In this document: piece by piece, positions 6,032-14,624 of the stretch
Numbering within the stretch: position 1 is the first letter of the stretch
Layout of the letters: each line of letters opens with the position of its first letter
NCBI GenBank assembly: GCA_900543845.1
Contig: UQTD01000018.1
Coordinates: 1 to 30,203, forward strand
DNA length: 30,203 nucleotides
Direction: 5' to 3'
Origin: an uncultured Collinsella sp.
GTDB taxonomy: Bacteria; Actinomycetota; Coriobacteriia; Coriobacteriales; Coriobacteriaceae
Translations under genes and position numbers: made by a program
Notes under the pieces: model-generated
What the model was told of the DNA's origin: nothing
Seen by the model: the letters and a program-made list of their open reading frames with translations, nothing else
Databases searched by the model: none

Positions 6032-9028
6032 ATGAGCGACATCATGAGGCCGATCCCGTTTTCGCAGCTGATGAACTGGATCATCGAGGAGCACAAGACT
6101 CAGGGCGCCGTCTTTGGCGTGCGCAAGATGGTCACGGCCAACCAGGAGGGTGCGCTTCCCATTTTTGACGAGCGCATCGAGACTCCGTTTGGCCCGGCCG
6201 CCGGCCCCAACACGCAGCTTGCCCAGAACATCGTGGCATCCTACGTGGCCGGTTCCCGCTTCTTTGAGCTCAAGACCGTTCAGGTTATGGACGGCGAGGA
6301 GCTCTCCAAGTGTGTGAACAAGCCCTGCATCGTGGCGCAGGACGAGTGCTACAACTGCGAGTGGTCGACCGAGCTCGAGGTTCCGCAGGCTTTTGCCGAG
6401 TACGTGAAGGCATGGTTCGCCTGCCACCTGATTGCTCGCGAGTACGGTCTGGGTAGCCCGGACGGCTTTGTCTTTAACATGTCCGTGGGCTATGACCTGG
6501 AGGGTATCAAGAGCCCCAAGGTCGACGCTTACATCGAGGGCATGAAGGACGCCAGCGGCTCTGACGTCTGGAACGAGTGCCGCGCATGGGCGCTCGCCAA
6601 CCTGGACAAGTTTGAGCATGTCGACGCCGCGTTTGTCGAGTCCATCCCGGCACGCGTTTCCAACTCCATCACCGAGTCCACCCTGCACGGCTGCCCGCCG
6701 GCGGAGATCGAGCGCATCGCGACCTATCTGATCACCGAGAAGGGCCTCAACACCTACATCAAGTGCAACCCCACGCTGCTGGGCTATGAGTTTGCCCGCC
6801 AGCGTCTGAACGAGCTGGGCTTTGACTACATCGTCTTCGATGACACGCACTTTCGCGAGGACCTGCAGTGGGCCGATGCCGTGCCTATGTTCGAGCGCCT
6901 GATTGCCCTGTGCGCCGAGCGCGGTCTAGAGTTTGGCGTCAAGCTCACCAACACCTTCCCCGTCGACGTGACGAGGGACGAGCTGCCTTCCACCGAGATG
7001 TACATGTCCGGCCGTTCACTGTTCTCGCTGACCATCGAGGCTGCCCGCCGCATTACCGAGCAGTTTGACGGCAAGCTGCGCATCAGCTACTCCGGCGGCG
7101 CCACGGTCTACAACATCCGCGCCCTGTATGACGCCGGTATTTGGCCCGTCACCCTGGCGACCGACGTTCTCAAGCCCGGTGGCTACGAGCGCTTTAGCCA
7201 GATGGCCGGTGAGTTTACCGACCTGGACGGCAAGCCGTTCGAGGGCGTCTCTCTCGACGCCGTGACCGCGATCCAGACCGACTCGCTCACCAACCCACTC
7301 TACAAGAAGCCGCTGCGTCCGCTGCCCGACCGCAAGGTCGCCGGCAAGAGCCCGCTTTCCGACTGCTTTACCACGCCGTGCCGCACGAGCTGCCCCATCC
7401 AGCAGGATATTCCCGCCTACCTGGCGGCTGTTGACGAGGGCCGCTTCGAGGACGCACTCAACATCATCATCGAGCGCAACGCCCTGCCGTTCATTACCGG
7501 CACCATCTGCCCGCATCCCTGCGGCCGCGCCTGCGAGCGTGCGTTCTACGAGCCCGAGGGCGCCCAGATCCGCGCCAGCAAGCTTAAGGCCGCCCGCGAG
7601 GCCATGACCGCCGTGCTGCCCAAGCTGCGCGCTCAGGCCATCGCCAACGACGGCGAGCGCAATGTTGCCGTTATCGGCGGCCCTGCCGGTCTGGCGACGG
7701 CGTTCTTCCTGACGCGCGCCGGCGTGCCCGTCACTATCTTTGAGGCCCGTGACTCGCTCGGCGGCGTGGTCCGTCACGTCATCCCCGAGTTCCGCATTTC
7801 GAGCGACGATATCTCCCACGATGCCGAGCTCTGCCTGGCCTTTGGCGCCAAGGTGCAGCTCAACGCCCGCGTGAATTCCATTGACGAGCTCAAGGCTCAG
7901 GGCTTTACCGACGTGGTCGTGGCCACCGGTGCCTGGATGCCCGGCTCTGCGGGCCTGGGAGAAGGTGCCGAGCTCGACGTGCTGGAGTTCCTCGAGGCCG
8001 CCAAGAAGGGCGAGAAGCTCGAGCTGGGCGAGGACGTCGTAGTCATTGGCGCCGGCAACACCGCCATGGATGCGGCCCGCGTGGCCAAGCGCCTGGCTGG
8101 TGTGAAGAACGTGCGCCTGGTGTATCGCCGCACCAAGAAGCAGATGCCCGCCGACGAGGAAGAGCTCGATCTTGCTCTTGCCGATGGCGTTGAGTTCTGC
8201 GAGCTGCTGGCGCCCAAGGCACTTAACGGCGCCGTGCTGACCTGCGACGTTATGGAGCTTGGCGAGCCGGATGCAAGCGGCCGTCGCAGCTCCGTCGCCA
8301 CGGGCGAGACTGTCGAGCTTTCCGCCACCACGGTGATCTGCGCCGTGGGCGAGGGCATCGATGCCAGCCTGTACGATGCCGCGGGCGTCGAGCACGACCG
8401 TCGCGGCCGCCTTGCCGCCACTTCCACCGGCGTCGAGGGCGTCTGGGCTGCGGGCGACTGCCGCCGCGGTCCGGCTACCGTGGTCGAGGCTATTGCCGAC
8501 GCCGCCGAGGTCGCTCGTGCCATCGCCGGCGTTGACTTTAACAAGTACGCCGATTGCAACGAGCAGGCTGGCCGCGAGGACACCTGCTACGAGCGCAAGG
8601 GGTCGCTGTGCCGCGACAAGCGCAACTGCACCAAGACCCGCTGCCTGGGCTGCGGCTCGGTGTGCGAGGTCTGCTGCGACGTGTGCCCCAACCGCGCCAA
8701 CGTGGCCATTAAGGTGCCGGGCCTGGCCAAGCATCAGGTCGTCCACGTCGACGGTATGTGCAACGAGTGCGGCAACTGCGCCGTGTTCTGCCCCTACCAG
8801 GAGGGCCGTCCCTACAAGGACAAGCTCACCCTGTTCTGGAGCGAGCAGGACATGGAGAACTCCGAGAACGAGGGCTTCCTGGCCGTGGACGAGGACCACT
8901 TTAAGGTCCGCGTCGCCGGCACGGTCCGCACCGTCTCGGTCGATGCCGTCAACACCGGTCTGCCCGAGGCCGTCCGCCTGTCCATCAGGGCCGTGCGCGA
9001 CAACTATTCGTACCTTCTTAAGAAATAG
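6032..9028 (+). CDS. ygfK: YgfK: flavin/iron-sulfur oxidoreductase of purine catabolism (putative 'selenate reductase' subunit)
   Basis: The 998-aa product is close to E. coli YgfK (about 1,030 aa). Residues 1-430 resemble dihydroorotate dehydrogenase-like barrels. Then comes a GltD-like part: cysteine motifs TTPCRTSCPIQQDIPAYL (about 446) and ICPHPCGRACERAF (about 491), FAD loop VAVIGGPAGLATAFFL (about 544), second nucleotide loop VVVIGAGNTAMDAA (about 668) and AAGDCRRGPATVVEA (about 805). The C-terminus has ferredoxin-like clusters CLGCGSVCEVCCDVC (about 870) and CNECGNCAVFC (about 910). The start ATG follows AGAGGAG. The selenate-reductase name is historical. The domain set suggests NAD(P)H-to-flavin/Fe-S electron transfer and probable reduction of a purine ring by the barrel domain. 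It is followed 11 bp later by the ferredoxin gene. Confidence 0.94.
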   Translation: MSDIMRPIPFSQLMNWIIEEHKTQGAVFGVRKMVTANQEGALPIFDERIETPFGPAAGPNTQLAQNIVASYVAGSRFFELKTVQVMDGEELSKCVNKPCIVAQDECYNCEWSTELEVPQAFAEYVKAWFACHLIAREYGLGSPDGFVFNMSVGYDLEGIKSPKVDAYIEGMKDASGSDVWNECRAWALANLDKFEHVDAAFVESIPARVSNSITESTLHGCPPAEIERIATYLITEKGLNTYIKCNPTLLGYEFARQRLNELGFDYIVFDDTHFREDLQWADAVPMFERLIALCAERGLEFGVKLTNTFPVDVTRDELPSTEMYMSGRSLFSLTIEAARRITEQFDGKLRISYSGGATVYNIRALYDAGIWPVTLATDVLKPGGYERFSQMAGEFTDLDGKPFEGVSLDAVTAIQTDSLTNPLYKKPLRPLPDRKVAGKSPLSDCFTTPCRTSCPIQQDIPAYLAAVDEGRFEDALNIIIERNALPFITGTICPHPCGRACERAFYEPEGAQIRASKLKAAREAMTAVLPKLRAQAIANDGERNVAVIGGPAGLATAFFLTRAGVPVTIFEARDSLGGVVRHVIPEFRISSDDISHDAELCLAFGAKVQLNARVNSIDELKAQGFTDVVVATGAWMPGSAGLGEGAELDVLEFLEAAKKGEKLELGEDVVVIGAGNTAMDAARVAKRLAGVKNVRLVYRRTKKQMPADEEELDLALADGVEFCELLAPKALNGAVLTCDVMELGEPDASGRRSSVATGETVELSATTVICAVGEGIDASLYDAAGVEHDRRGRLAATSTGVEGVWAAGDCRRGPATVVEAIADAAEVARAIAGVDFNKYADCNEQAGREDTCYERKGSLCRDKRNCTKTRCLGCGSVCEVCCDVCPNRANVAIKVPGLAKHQVVHVDGMCNECGNCAVFCPYQEGRPYKDKLTLFWSEQDMENSENEGFLAVDEDHFKVRVAGTVRTVSVDAVNTGLPEAVRLSIRAVRDNYSYLLKK

Positions 9029-9039
9029 GCGAGTCTCTT

Positions 9040-9519
9040 ATGGCCAAATCCATTCAACATCACGTGGCCTACGTTGCCTGCGGAAGCGGCTGTGCTTCCG
9101 CAGGCGGCGACGCCCGCTGCAGCGAAGGCTGCATTGGCTGTGGCGCCTGCGTTACGGCCTGCCCCCACGGTGCCATCGCGCTGGTCGACGGCGTCGCCCG
9201 TGTGGACCGCTCCAAGTGCACGGGCTGTGGCCTGTGCGGCATGGCGTGCCCGCAGCGCGTGATTGCCTTCGTTCCCGGCTACCAGAACATCCTGGTGCGC
9301 TGCAACAACACCGATAAGGGCGCCATTGCGCGCAAGATCTGCGACACCAGCTGCATCGGTTGCGGCATGTGCGCTAAAAAGTGCCCCGCCGGCGCTATCC
9401 GCATCGAGGACAACTGCGCCCATATCGACGGCGCGGACTGCCTGTCGTGCGGCATGTGCGCCGTCGTCTGCCCGCATGGCGCTATTCACGACCGCACCGG
9501 CATCGCCGCCGGCGTGTAG
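9040..9519 (+). CDS. Four-cluster polyferredoxin with RnfB-like N-terminus
   Basis: The 159-aa product has four complete CxxCxxCxxxCP motifs: CIGCGACVTACP, CTGCGLCGMACP, CIGCGMCAKKCP and CLSCGMCAVVCP, enough for four [4Fe-4S] clusters. The N-terminus (VAYVACGSGCASAGGDARC) resembles the stretch of RnfB just before its ferredoxin domains, which suggests descent from an RnfB-like C-terminal part without the membrane anchor. It has no signal peptide and should be cytosolic. It sits 11 bp after ygfK and 12 bp before xdhD, so an electron shuttle between those two enzymes is the natural inference. The ribosome site is weak (GGCGAG), consistent with translational coupling. Confidence 0.92.
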   Translation: MAKSIQHHVAYVACGSGCASAGGDARCSEGCIGCGACVTACPHGAIALVDGVARVDRSKCTGCGLCGMACPQRVIAFVPGYQNILVRCNNTDKGAIARKICDTSCIGCGMCAKKCPAGAIRIEDNCAHIDGADCLSCGMCAVVCPHGAIHDRTGIAAGV

Positions 9520-9531
9520 AAGGGAATCACC

Positions 9532-12309
9532 ATGGCACAGGAATTCACTTTTACCGTTAACGGCGTTGAGCGCACGACGACCCAAAACAAACCGCTGCTG
9601 CGCTACCTGCGCGACGACCTGCATATCCATTCCGCCAAGGACGGCTGCTCCGAGGGCGCATGCGGTACCTGCACCATCCACGTGGACGGTGCGGCCGTCA
9701 AGGCCTGCGTGCTGACCACCGCGCTTGCCGCCGGCCGCAACATCGTGACCGTCGAGGGCCTGCCCGAGGACGTGCGCGAGGCCTTCGTGTACGCCTTTGG
9801 CGCCGTGGGCGCCGTGCAGTGCGGCTTTTGCATCCCCGGCATGGTCATGGCGGGTGCGGCGCTCATCGCCGAGGACCCCGAACCCACCGAGGAGCAGATC
9901 AAGTACGCCATTCGCGGTAACGTCTGCCGCTGCACCGGCTACAAGAAGATTATTGAGGGCATTTCGCTGGCAGCCGCGGTGCTCCGCGGCGAAAAACAGA
10001 TCGACGAGGACTTGGAGCGCGGCGACGACTACGGCGTGGGCAAGCGCGCCTTCCGTATTGACGTGCGCAAGAAGGTGCTCGGCGAGGGCAAGTATCCCGA
10101 CGACATCGACGAGCTCGATCAGCCGGGCCTGACCTACGCCAGCGCCGTGCGCTCCAAGTATCCGCGCGCCCGCGTGCTCTCCATCGATACCTCCAAGGCC
10201 GAGGCCCTGCCCGGTGTGGTGGGCATCCTGCGCGCCGAGGACGTGCCGGTCAACCAGGTCGGCCACCTTATCCAGGACTGGGACGTCATGATCGCTCAGG
10301 GCGATATCACCCGCTGCGTGGGCGATGCCATCGTGCTGGTGGTTGCCGAGGACGAGGCGACGCTCGAGAAGGCCAAGAAGCTCGTAAAGATTGATTACGA
10401 GCCGCTGGAGCCCGTGCGTAACATTGTCGAGGCCAAGGCGGCCGACGCCCCGCGCCTGCACGACAGTTTTTTTGCCTTTGGCAACACGGTGGAGCTCAAG
10501 GACAACGTGTGCCAGAGCCGCCATGTGACGCGCGGCGACGCCGCCAAGGCGCTGGCGGAGAGCGCATTCACCGTGACGCAGCGCTTTACCACGCCCTTTA
10601 CCGAGCATGCTTTCTTGGAGCCCGAGTGCGCCGTCGCCTTCCCGTACAAGAACGGCGTCAAGGTGCAGTCGACCGACCAGGGCGCCTACGACACGCGCAA
10701 AGAGTGTGCCCACATGTTTGGCTGGGATAACGAGCCCGAGCGCGTGGTCGTCGAGACCATGCTCGTGGGTGGCGGCTTTGGCGGCAAGGAGGACGTGTCC
10801 ATCCAGCACTTGGCCGCGCTCGCCGCATATAAGTTCCAGCGTCCTGTGAAGTGTAAGCTCACGCGTGCCGAGTCGCTCGCGTTCCATCCCAAGCGTCACG
10901 CCATGGACGGCACCTTTACACTGGGCTGCGACGCCGAGGGCAACTTTACCGGCCTGGATTGCGAAATCAACTTCGATACCGGCGCCTACGCGTCGCTGTG
11001 CGGCCCGGTGCTCGAGCGCGCCTGTACGCATGCCGTCGGTCCCTACAAGTACCAGAACACCGACATTCGCGGTTTTGGCTACTACACCAACAACCCGCCC
11101 GCCGGTGCGTACCGCGGCTTTGGCGTGTGTCAGTCCGAGTTTGCGCTCGAGAGCCTGATCGACCTGCTGGCCGAGAAGGTCGGCTTGGATCCGTGGGAGA
11201 TCCGCTACCGTAACGCCATCGAGCCGGGCGAGGTTCTGCCCAACGGCCAGATTGCCGACTGCTCCACGGCGCTGAAGGAGACGCTGCTCGAGGTCAAGGA
11301 TGCCTACTACGCGCATCCCGGACACGCCGGCATCGCCTGCGCCATGAAGAACGCCGGCGTGGGCGTGGGCCTGCCCGATGCCGGTCGCTGCAAGATCCGC
11401 ATCGAGAACGGCGTGGCCGTGGTCTATGCCGCCACGTCCGACATCGGTCAGGGCTGCAACACCGTCTTTTTGCAGGACGTTGCCGAGGCCTGCGGCCTGC
11501 CGCTTCGCTGCATTGCCAACGGCGAGTGCTCCACCGAGAACGCTCCCGACTCCGGCACCACGTCCGGCTCGCGTCAGACGGTCGTGACCGGCGAGGCCGT
11601 GCGCGGTGCCGCCTTCCTGTTGCGCGATGCCATGGTTGGCATCGAGGCCGGCAAGCCCGCACCCGATGCTCCCGTGAGCGCGCATGGCGACGGCGTCAAG
11701 ATTGAGTACGACGACGGTCGCGCCTATCAGCTGCGCACGCAGGAACTCGTCGCCGGCCAGGGCATGCATCCTCAGGATCCCGCGACCGCCATCAAGGCGC
11801 TCGAGGGATGCGAGTTTGGCTACGTGTATCTGGAGCCGACCGACAAGCTGGGCGCCGACGTTCCCAATCCCAAGAGCCACATCTGCTACGGCTTTGCCAC
11901 GCATGTGGTCATTCTGGACGACGACGGCCGCGTGAGCGAGGTCTATGCCGCGCACGATTCCGGCAAGGTGGTCAACCCCATCTCCATCCAGGGTCAGATC
12001 GAAGGCGGCGTGCTCATGGGTATGGGCTATGCGCTTACCGAGGATTGGCCGCTCAAGGACTGCGTGCCCCAGGCAAGGTACGGTACGCTCGGGCTGTTCC
12101 GTGCGCCCGAGATTCCGGATATCCACGCCATCTACGTGGAGAAGGACGAGCTGCTGCCTGTGGCATATGGCGGCAAGGGCATCGGCGAGATCGCAACGAT
12201 TCCCACGGCGCCCGCCGTGCAGAACGCCTACCGCGCGTTTGACGGCAAGCTGCGTCCAAATCTGCCCATGGTGGATACGCCCTACAGCCGCGCCCGTCAC
12301 CGCGGGTAG
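9532..12309 (+). CDS. xdhD: XdhD-like molybdenum hydroxylase (fused 2Fe-2S and Mo-cofactor domains)
   Basis: The 925-aa product joins a two-cluster [2Fe-2S] domain to a molybdopterin domain, without an FAD domain. Cys39, 44, 47 and 59 (GCSEGACGTC...C) form the plant-type cluster. CGFC (97-100) and CRC (132-134) form the second. In the Mo domain GGGFGGKE lies near 413, AYRGFG near 526 and KGIGE at about 882-886; Glu886 is the likely catalytic glutamate of the xanthine dehydrogenase family. The architecture and length match E. coli XdhD (about 956 aa) and selenium-dependent xanthine dehydrogenases. Selenium would be a labile ligand of molybdenum, not selenocysteine. It should hydroxylate xanthine or run the reverse step on urate; direction is not visible from sequence. 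A terminator follows. Confidence 0.93.
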   Translation: MAQEFTFTVNGVERTTTQNKPLLRYLRDDLHIHSAKDGCSEGACGTCTIHVDGAAVKACVLTTALAAGRNIVTVEGLPEDVREAFVYAFGAVGAVQCGFCIPGMVMAGAALIAEDPEPTEEQIKYAIRGNVCRCTGYKKIIEGISLAAAVLRGEKQIDEDLERGDDYGVGKRAFRIDVRKKVLGEGKYPDDIDELDQPGLTYASAVRSKYPRARVLSIDTSKAEALPGVVGILRAEDVPVNQVGHLIQDWDVMIAQGDITRCVGDAIVLVVAEDEATLEKAKKLVKIDYEPLEPVRNIVEAKAADAPRLHDSFFAFGNTVELKDNVCQSRHVTRGDAAKALAESAFTVTQRFTTPFTEHAFLEPECAVAFPYKNGVKVQSTDQGAYDTRKECAHMFGWDNEPERVVVETMLVGGGFGGKEDVSIQHLAALAAYKFQRPVKCKLTRAESLAFHPKRHAMDGTFTLGCDAEGNFTGLDCEINFDTGAYASLCGPVLERACTHAVGPYKYQNTDIRGFGYYTNNPPAGAYRGFGVCQSEFALESLIDLLAEKVGLDPWEIRYRNAIEPGEVLPNGQIADCSTALKETLLEVKDAYYAHPGHAGIACAMKNAGVGVGLPDAGRCKIRIENGVAVVYAATSDIGQGCNTVFLQDVAEACGLPLRCIANGECSTENAPDSGTTSGSRQTVVTGEAVRGAAFLLRDAMVGIEAGKPAPDAPVSAHGDGVKIEYDDGRAYQLRTQELVAGQGMHPQDPATAIKALEGCEFGYVYLEPTDKLGADVPNPKSHICYGFATHVVILDDDGRVSEVYAAHDSGKVVNPISIQGQIEGGVLMGMGYALTEDWPLKDCVPQARYGTLGLFRAPEIPDIHAIYVEKDELLPVAYGGKGIGEIATIPTAPAVQNAYRAFDGKLRPNLPMVDTPYSRARHRG

Positions 12310-12378
12310 GGTAGGGTGCGGACGGCCATTGTTGACGGGCTGTTCGCACTGAGCATCAACTACATACGCTGCGCCTTT

Positions 12379-12410
12379 GGCCCCAGCTCCATCGCGAGCC
12401 GGGGCCTTTT
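12379..12410 (+). terminator. Terminator of the permease-xdhD block
   Basis: GGCCCC (12379-12384) pairs with GGGGCC (12401-12406), with an inner CTC/GAG pairing, and TTTT follows. It lies about 70 bp after xdhD and separates the catabolic block from the repeat array. Confidence 0.8.
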
Positions 12411-12418
12411 GCTTGGAG

Positions 12419-12949
12419 CGGAAACTACGTCCCGGAATTGGCGCTCAGAATGGGATGCACTTTCCGGTAGAGCCTCTGGCGGAAAGCGTGCCCCGGAATT
12501 CGGCTCCAGAGTGGGATGCGCTTTCCGGTTGGAGCTTCAAATGGAAAGTGCATCCCGGAATCCGCGCCTGGAATGGGATGCGCTTTCCGGAACAGCCCTC
12601 AACCGGAAGCTGCGTCCCAGTATTTCGCTTCAGGGTGGGATGCCGTTTCCGGCTGAACCCTCAGGCGGAAAGTTCATCCCAGAATTGACGCTCAGAGTGG
12701 GACACGGTTTCCGGATAGAACCTCAGCGGAAACTGCGTCCCAGTTTGAGCGTCTATTCCGGGATGCAGTTTCCGCTGAAGGACTCAACCGGAAAGCCTGT
12801 CCCATTCTGAGACGGGATTCCGGGGCACGCTTTCCGCTAGGCCCGCCATCCGGAAAGTGCATCCCGTTTTGAGCGTCCAGACTGGGACGCGCTTTCCGTT
12901 GGCGTGGCCGTTGGGAAAACGCGGCCCAGATAGGGGGGATGCGATCCGG
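12419..12949. repeat. Palindromic tandem-repeat array 1 (8 units plus a degenerate ninth, period 61-62 bp)
   Basis: GGAAA-type left arms begin at 12420, 12481, 12543, 12605, 12667, 12728, 12790, 12852 and 12914, giving spacings of 61 or 62 bp throughout. Each unit has a left arm GGAAA[CG][TC]GC[AG]TCCC, about 18 bp of loop often containing GCTCAGA, a right arm GGGATGC[AG][CG]TTTCC in inverted orientation, and a 12-14 bp linker often containing CCTCA. Arm ends are conserved while middles drift. The period is not a multiple of three, so the open frames crossing it are by-products. It differs from CRISPR in having palindromic units and degenerate repeats. Confidence 0.92.
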
Positions 12950-12970
12950 CGATGCGCGGCCTAGCAGCTC

Positions 12971-13969
12971 CTACAGCTCCACTTCGTTGAGCCACGCCGG
13001 CAGCGCGGTCTGCCGGATGCCTGCCGTCTGCAGCTTTTTGGCGAGCATTCCTGCCGAGCGGACCTCGTTTATGGTAAAGCGCAGCAGAGGGTGACCGTAG
13101 AGCGATAGGTGCGCCTCGCGCTGTCGTTCGGCAACGAGCGCCTCGGCGGTGGTGCGCCCGGCTAGCATGGCCTGGTCGGTATATTTGACGAGCCCGTCGA
13201 GCTCGCCCAGCGTGAGTTCCCGCGCCTGGCGCTCCCAGGCAAAGTCCGTTCGTATGGGCTTGGCCGAATCGAAGGGGTCCGTAAGCTCGTATTGAAGCCA
13301 GTCGGGCGCAAAACCGGTCTCGATCATGACGGCGCGGGCGACCGATTCCCCACCGCTCTCGGCGCGGACGTCGGCATATCGAAGCGTTGTGAGGGCCGTA
13401 CGAATCGCGCGACCATTGCGGGCGGTCGTTCGTTGCTCGACGGCCTCCATCAGCTGTTCCCGCGCAAGGCCGAACTTTGAGATCGCCGAATCGGCAATGG
13501 GCATGCCGTCGGCAAAACCAGTTTGCAGCAGGCAATCTGTGGCCGTTTGGATGGGCGGCGTTACCGATATGCCGGCTCTGTGTATTGCTCCGGCCGGCTC
13601 AATCTGGTGCCGCTGAATATGCGCGCCCGGGCGAGCCGACGGCTTTGTGGCGCTGCAGGCATGCACGACATTCAGGTGTCGCCACGAGACCTCGAGCCCC
13701 AGCAGGCAGGCAGCCGAAAACGCGCAGAACGTCCAATCGGGGTGGATGATCGCAAGGGCGCGAATAATCTCGCAATGACGCTGCGCCCGGTTGAGCTCAT
13801 CCCAGCGTATTTTGCGCGCGAACAATCCCGGCATGGGGGAGACGACCGTGCTGCCGGTGCGCCGAAGGAGCGCTTTTCGGATCGCCGCGCTCGGGGGAAT
13901 CAGACAGCGCCCCTCTTGTTCGGCTTGGTTCAACAGCTGGTCGATGAGTTGGTCATTGCAATGGGTCAT
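12971..13969 (-). CDS. AbiEi-like protein with C-terminal PD-(D/E)XK (Vsr/DUF559-like) nuclease domain
   Basis: The 332-aa product starts with a winged-helix-like region (about 1-60) like those of AbiEi-family antitoxins. The C-terminal part resembles the Vsr/DUF559-like fold. Candidate active-site residues are Glu208 (GGESVARAV), Asp242 (IRTDFAW), Glu256, Asp258 and Lys262 (GELDGLVKY). Such proteins are common in actinobacteria and are often annotated as type IV antitoxin-domain proteins without a proven role. The ATG follows GGAGGCGGT. No AbiEii nucleotidyltransferase toxin lies beside it, so this is not a complete toxin-antitoxin pair. It may be a stand-alone nuclease or defence-related protein; the function is unproven. 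Confidence 0.7.
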   Translation of the reverse strand: MTHCNDQLIDQLLNQAEQEGRCLIPPSAAIRKALLRRTGSTVVSPMPGLFARKIRWDELNRAQRHCEIIRALAIIHPDWTFCAFSAACLLGLEVSWRHLNVVHACSATKPSARPGAHIQRHQIEPAGAIHRAGISVTPPIQTATDCLLQTGFADGMPIADSAISKFGLAREQLMEAVEQRTTARNGRAIRTALTTLRYADVRAESGGESVARAVMIETGFAPDWLQYELTDPFDSAKPIRTDFAWERQARELTLGELDGLVKYTDQAMLAGRTTAEALVAERQREAHLSLYGHPLLRFTINEVRSAGMLAKKLQTAGIRQTALPAWLNEVEL

Positions 13970-14023
13970 GAGCTACCGCCTCCTTTTGGGTAGCAAAAAC
14001 GTATCAGCCGGAACTTGCCGCTC

Positions 14024-14046
14024 AGCTGACCAAAAGCTGACCAAAA
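14024..14046 (-). promoter_or_regulatory. Tandem 11-bp repeat upstream of the AbiEi-like gene
   Basis: AGCTGACCAAA occurs twice head-to-tail (14024-14034 and 14035-14045), one helical turn apart, about 55-77 bp before the start of the minus-strand gene. On that strand it reads TTTGGTCAGCT twice. It is a candidate operator or promoter element. Confidence 0.35.
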
Positions 14047-14265
14047 TCTAACCATGCAGGTAGATGGCCTGGTTTTGACGCCATTTTTTGAAGCCGAATC
14101 GGCGGGCGGTAATCGACATCCGTGAACGGTAGCTAGTTATGAAGCCTTGGTAAGTTTCGGGACGTGTACTTTTTCGAAAAAGAGCAATCTATCTGCTGTT
14201 TTGTGTTTCTGGATCGCATATTTGAAGGCATGTGATAAAGGCGGCGGATCGTCGACTGGTATCTG

Positions 14266-14500
14266 CGGAAACTGTGACCCAGATTTCGGCCCCAGGGTGG
14301 GATGCCGTTTCCGGATCGGGCCTCAAACGGAAATTGCATCCCGGAACGAGCGCTCAGAGCGGGATGAACTTTCCCAACGGGGCCGCAGGCGGAAATTGCG
14401 TCCCGGATTCAAGCCTCAGAACGGGACGCACTTTCCGGATGGCATGTTTGGCGGAAACTACGGCCCAGTTTTTGGCTCCAGAACGGGATACATTTTCCGG
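14266..14500. repeat. Palindromic tandem-repeat array 2 (4 units, 62-bp period)
   Basis: This is the same repeat family as array 1. Left arms begin at 14267, 14329, 14391 and 14453, exactly 62 bp apart. Inverted right arms (GGGATGCCGTTTCC, GGGATGAACTTTCC, GGGACGCACTTTCC, GGGATACATTTTCC) alternate with them. The array ends about 50 bp before the palindrome in front of the ATPase gene. Confidence 0.92.
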
Positions 14501-14545
14501 AACGGTCCACGTGCGGTGGTGTATCGACCCTTTTGCGTGCGCCGC

Positions 14546-14575
14546 TTGTCGAATTACGTTATAGCTAGCTATATT
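14546..14575 (+). promoter_or_regulatory. Candidate promoter of the ATPase gene
   Basis: TTGTCG (14546-14551), an 18-base spacer and TATATT (14570-14575) make a reasonable -35/-10 pair, with transcription starting near 14582. The -10 lies inside the left arm of the 25-bp palindrome, so a protein bound there would block it. TATAAT also occurs at 14585-14590. Confidence 0.35.
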
Positions 14576-14609
14576 ATAGGAAGGTATAATATAGCTAGCT
14601 ATAACGTAA
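14554..14609. repeat. Perfect 25-bp palindrome with 6-nt loop before the ATPase gene
   Basis: The arm at 14554-14578 (TTACGTTATAGCTAGC...) is exactly reverse-complementary to 14585-14609, around loop GGAAGG (14579-14584). Each arm contains the inner palindrome TATAGCTAGCTATA. It is AT-rich in GC-rich surroundings and lacks a T-run. It ends 15 bp before the ATPase start codon. An operator, an attenuating leader hairpin or a mobile-element end are all possible. Confidence 0.9.
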
Positions 14610-14624
14610 GGGAAGGATGGCCCT

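Noticed and set aside
9004..12300. 1,098-aa open frame antisense to xdhD (and similar long antisense frames opposite ygfK, the permease and ssnA)
   Set aside because: They mirror genes with strong third-position GC bias. The predicted proteins are Gly/Ala/His/Asp-rich without family motifs, while the opposite strand has clear catalytic motifs.
9532..12309. Selenocysteine in the molybdenum hydroxylase
   Set aside because: The frame has no internal TGA. In this family selenium is a labile ligand on molybdenum, so none is expected.
12316..12810. 164-aa open frame running through array 1
   Set aside because: The 62-bp repeat shifts frame at each unit, so the peptide has no consistent repeat. 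There is no ribosome site and several frames are open at once.
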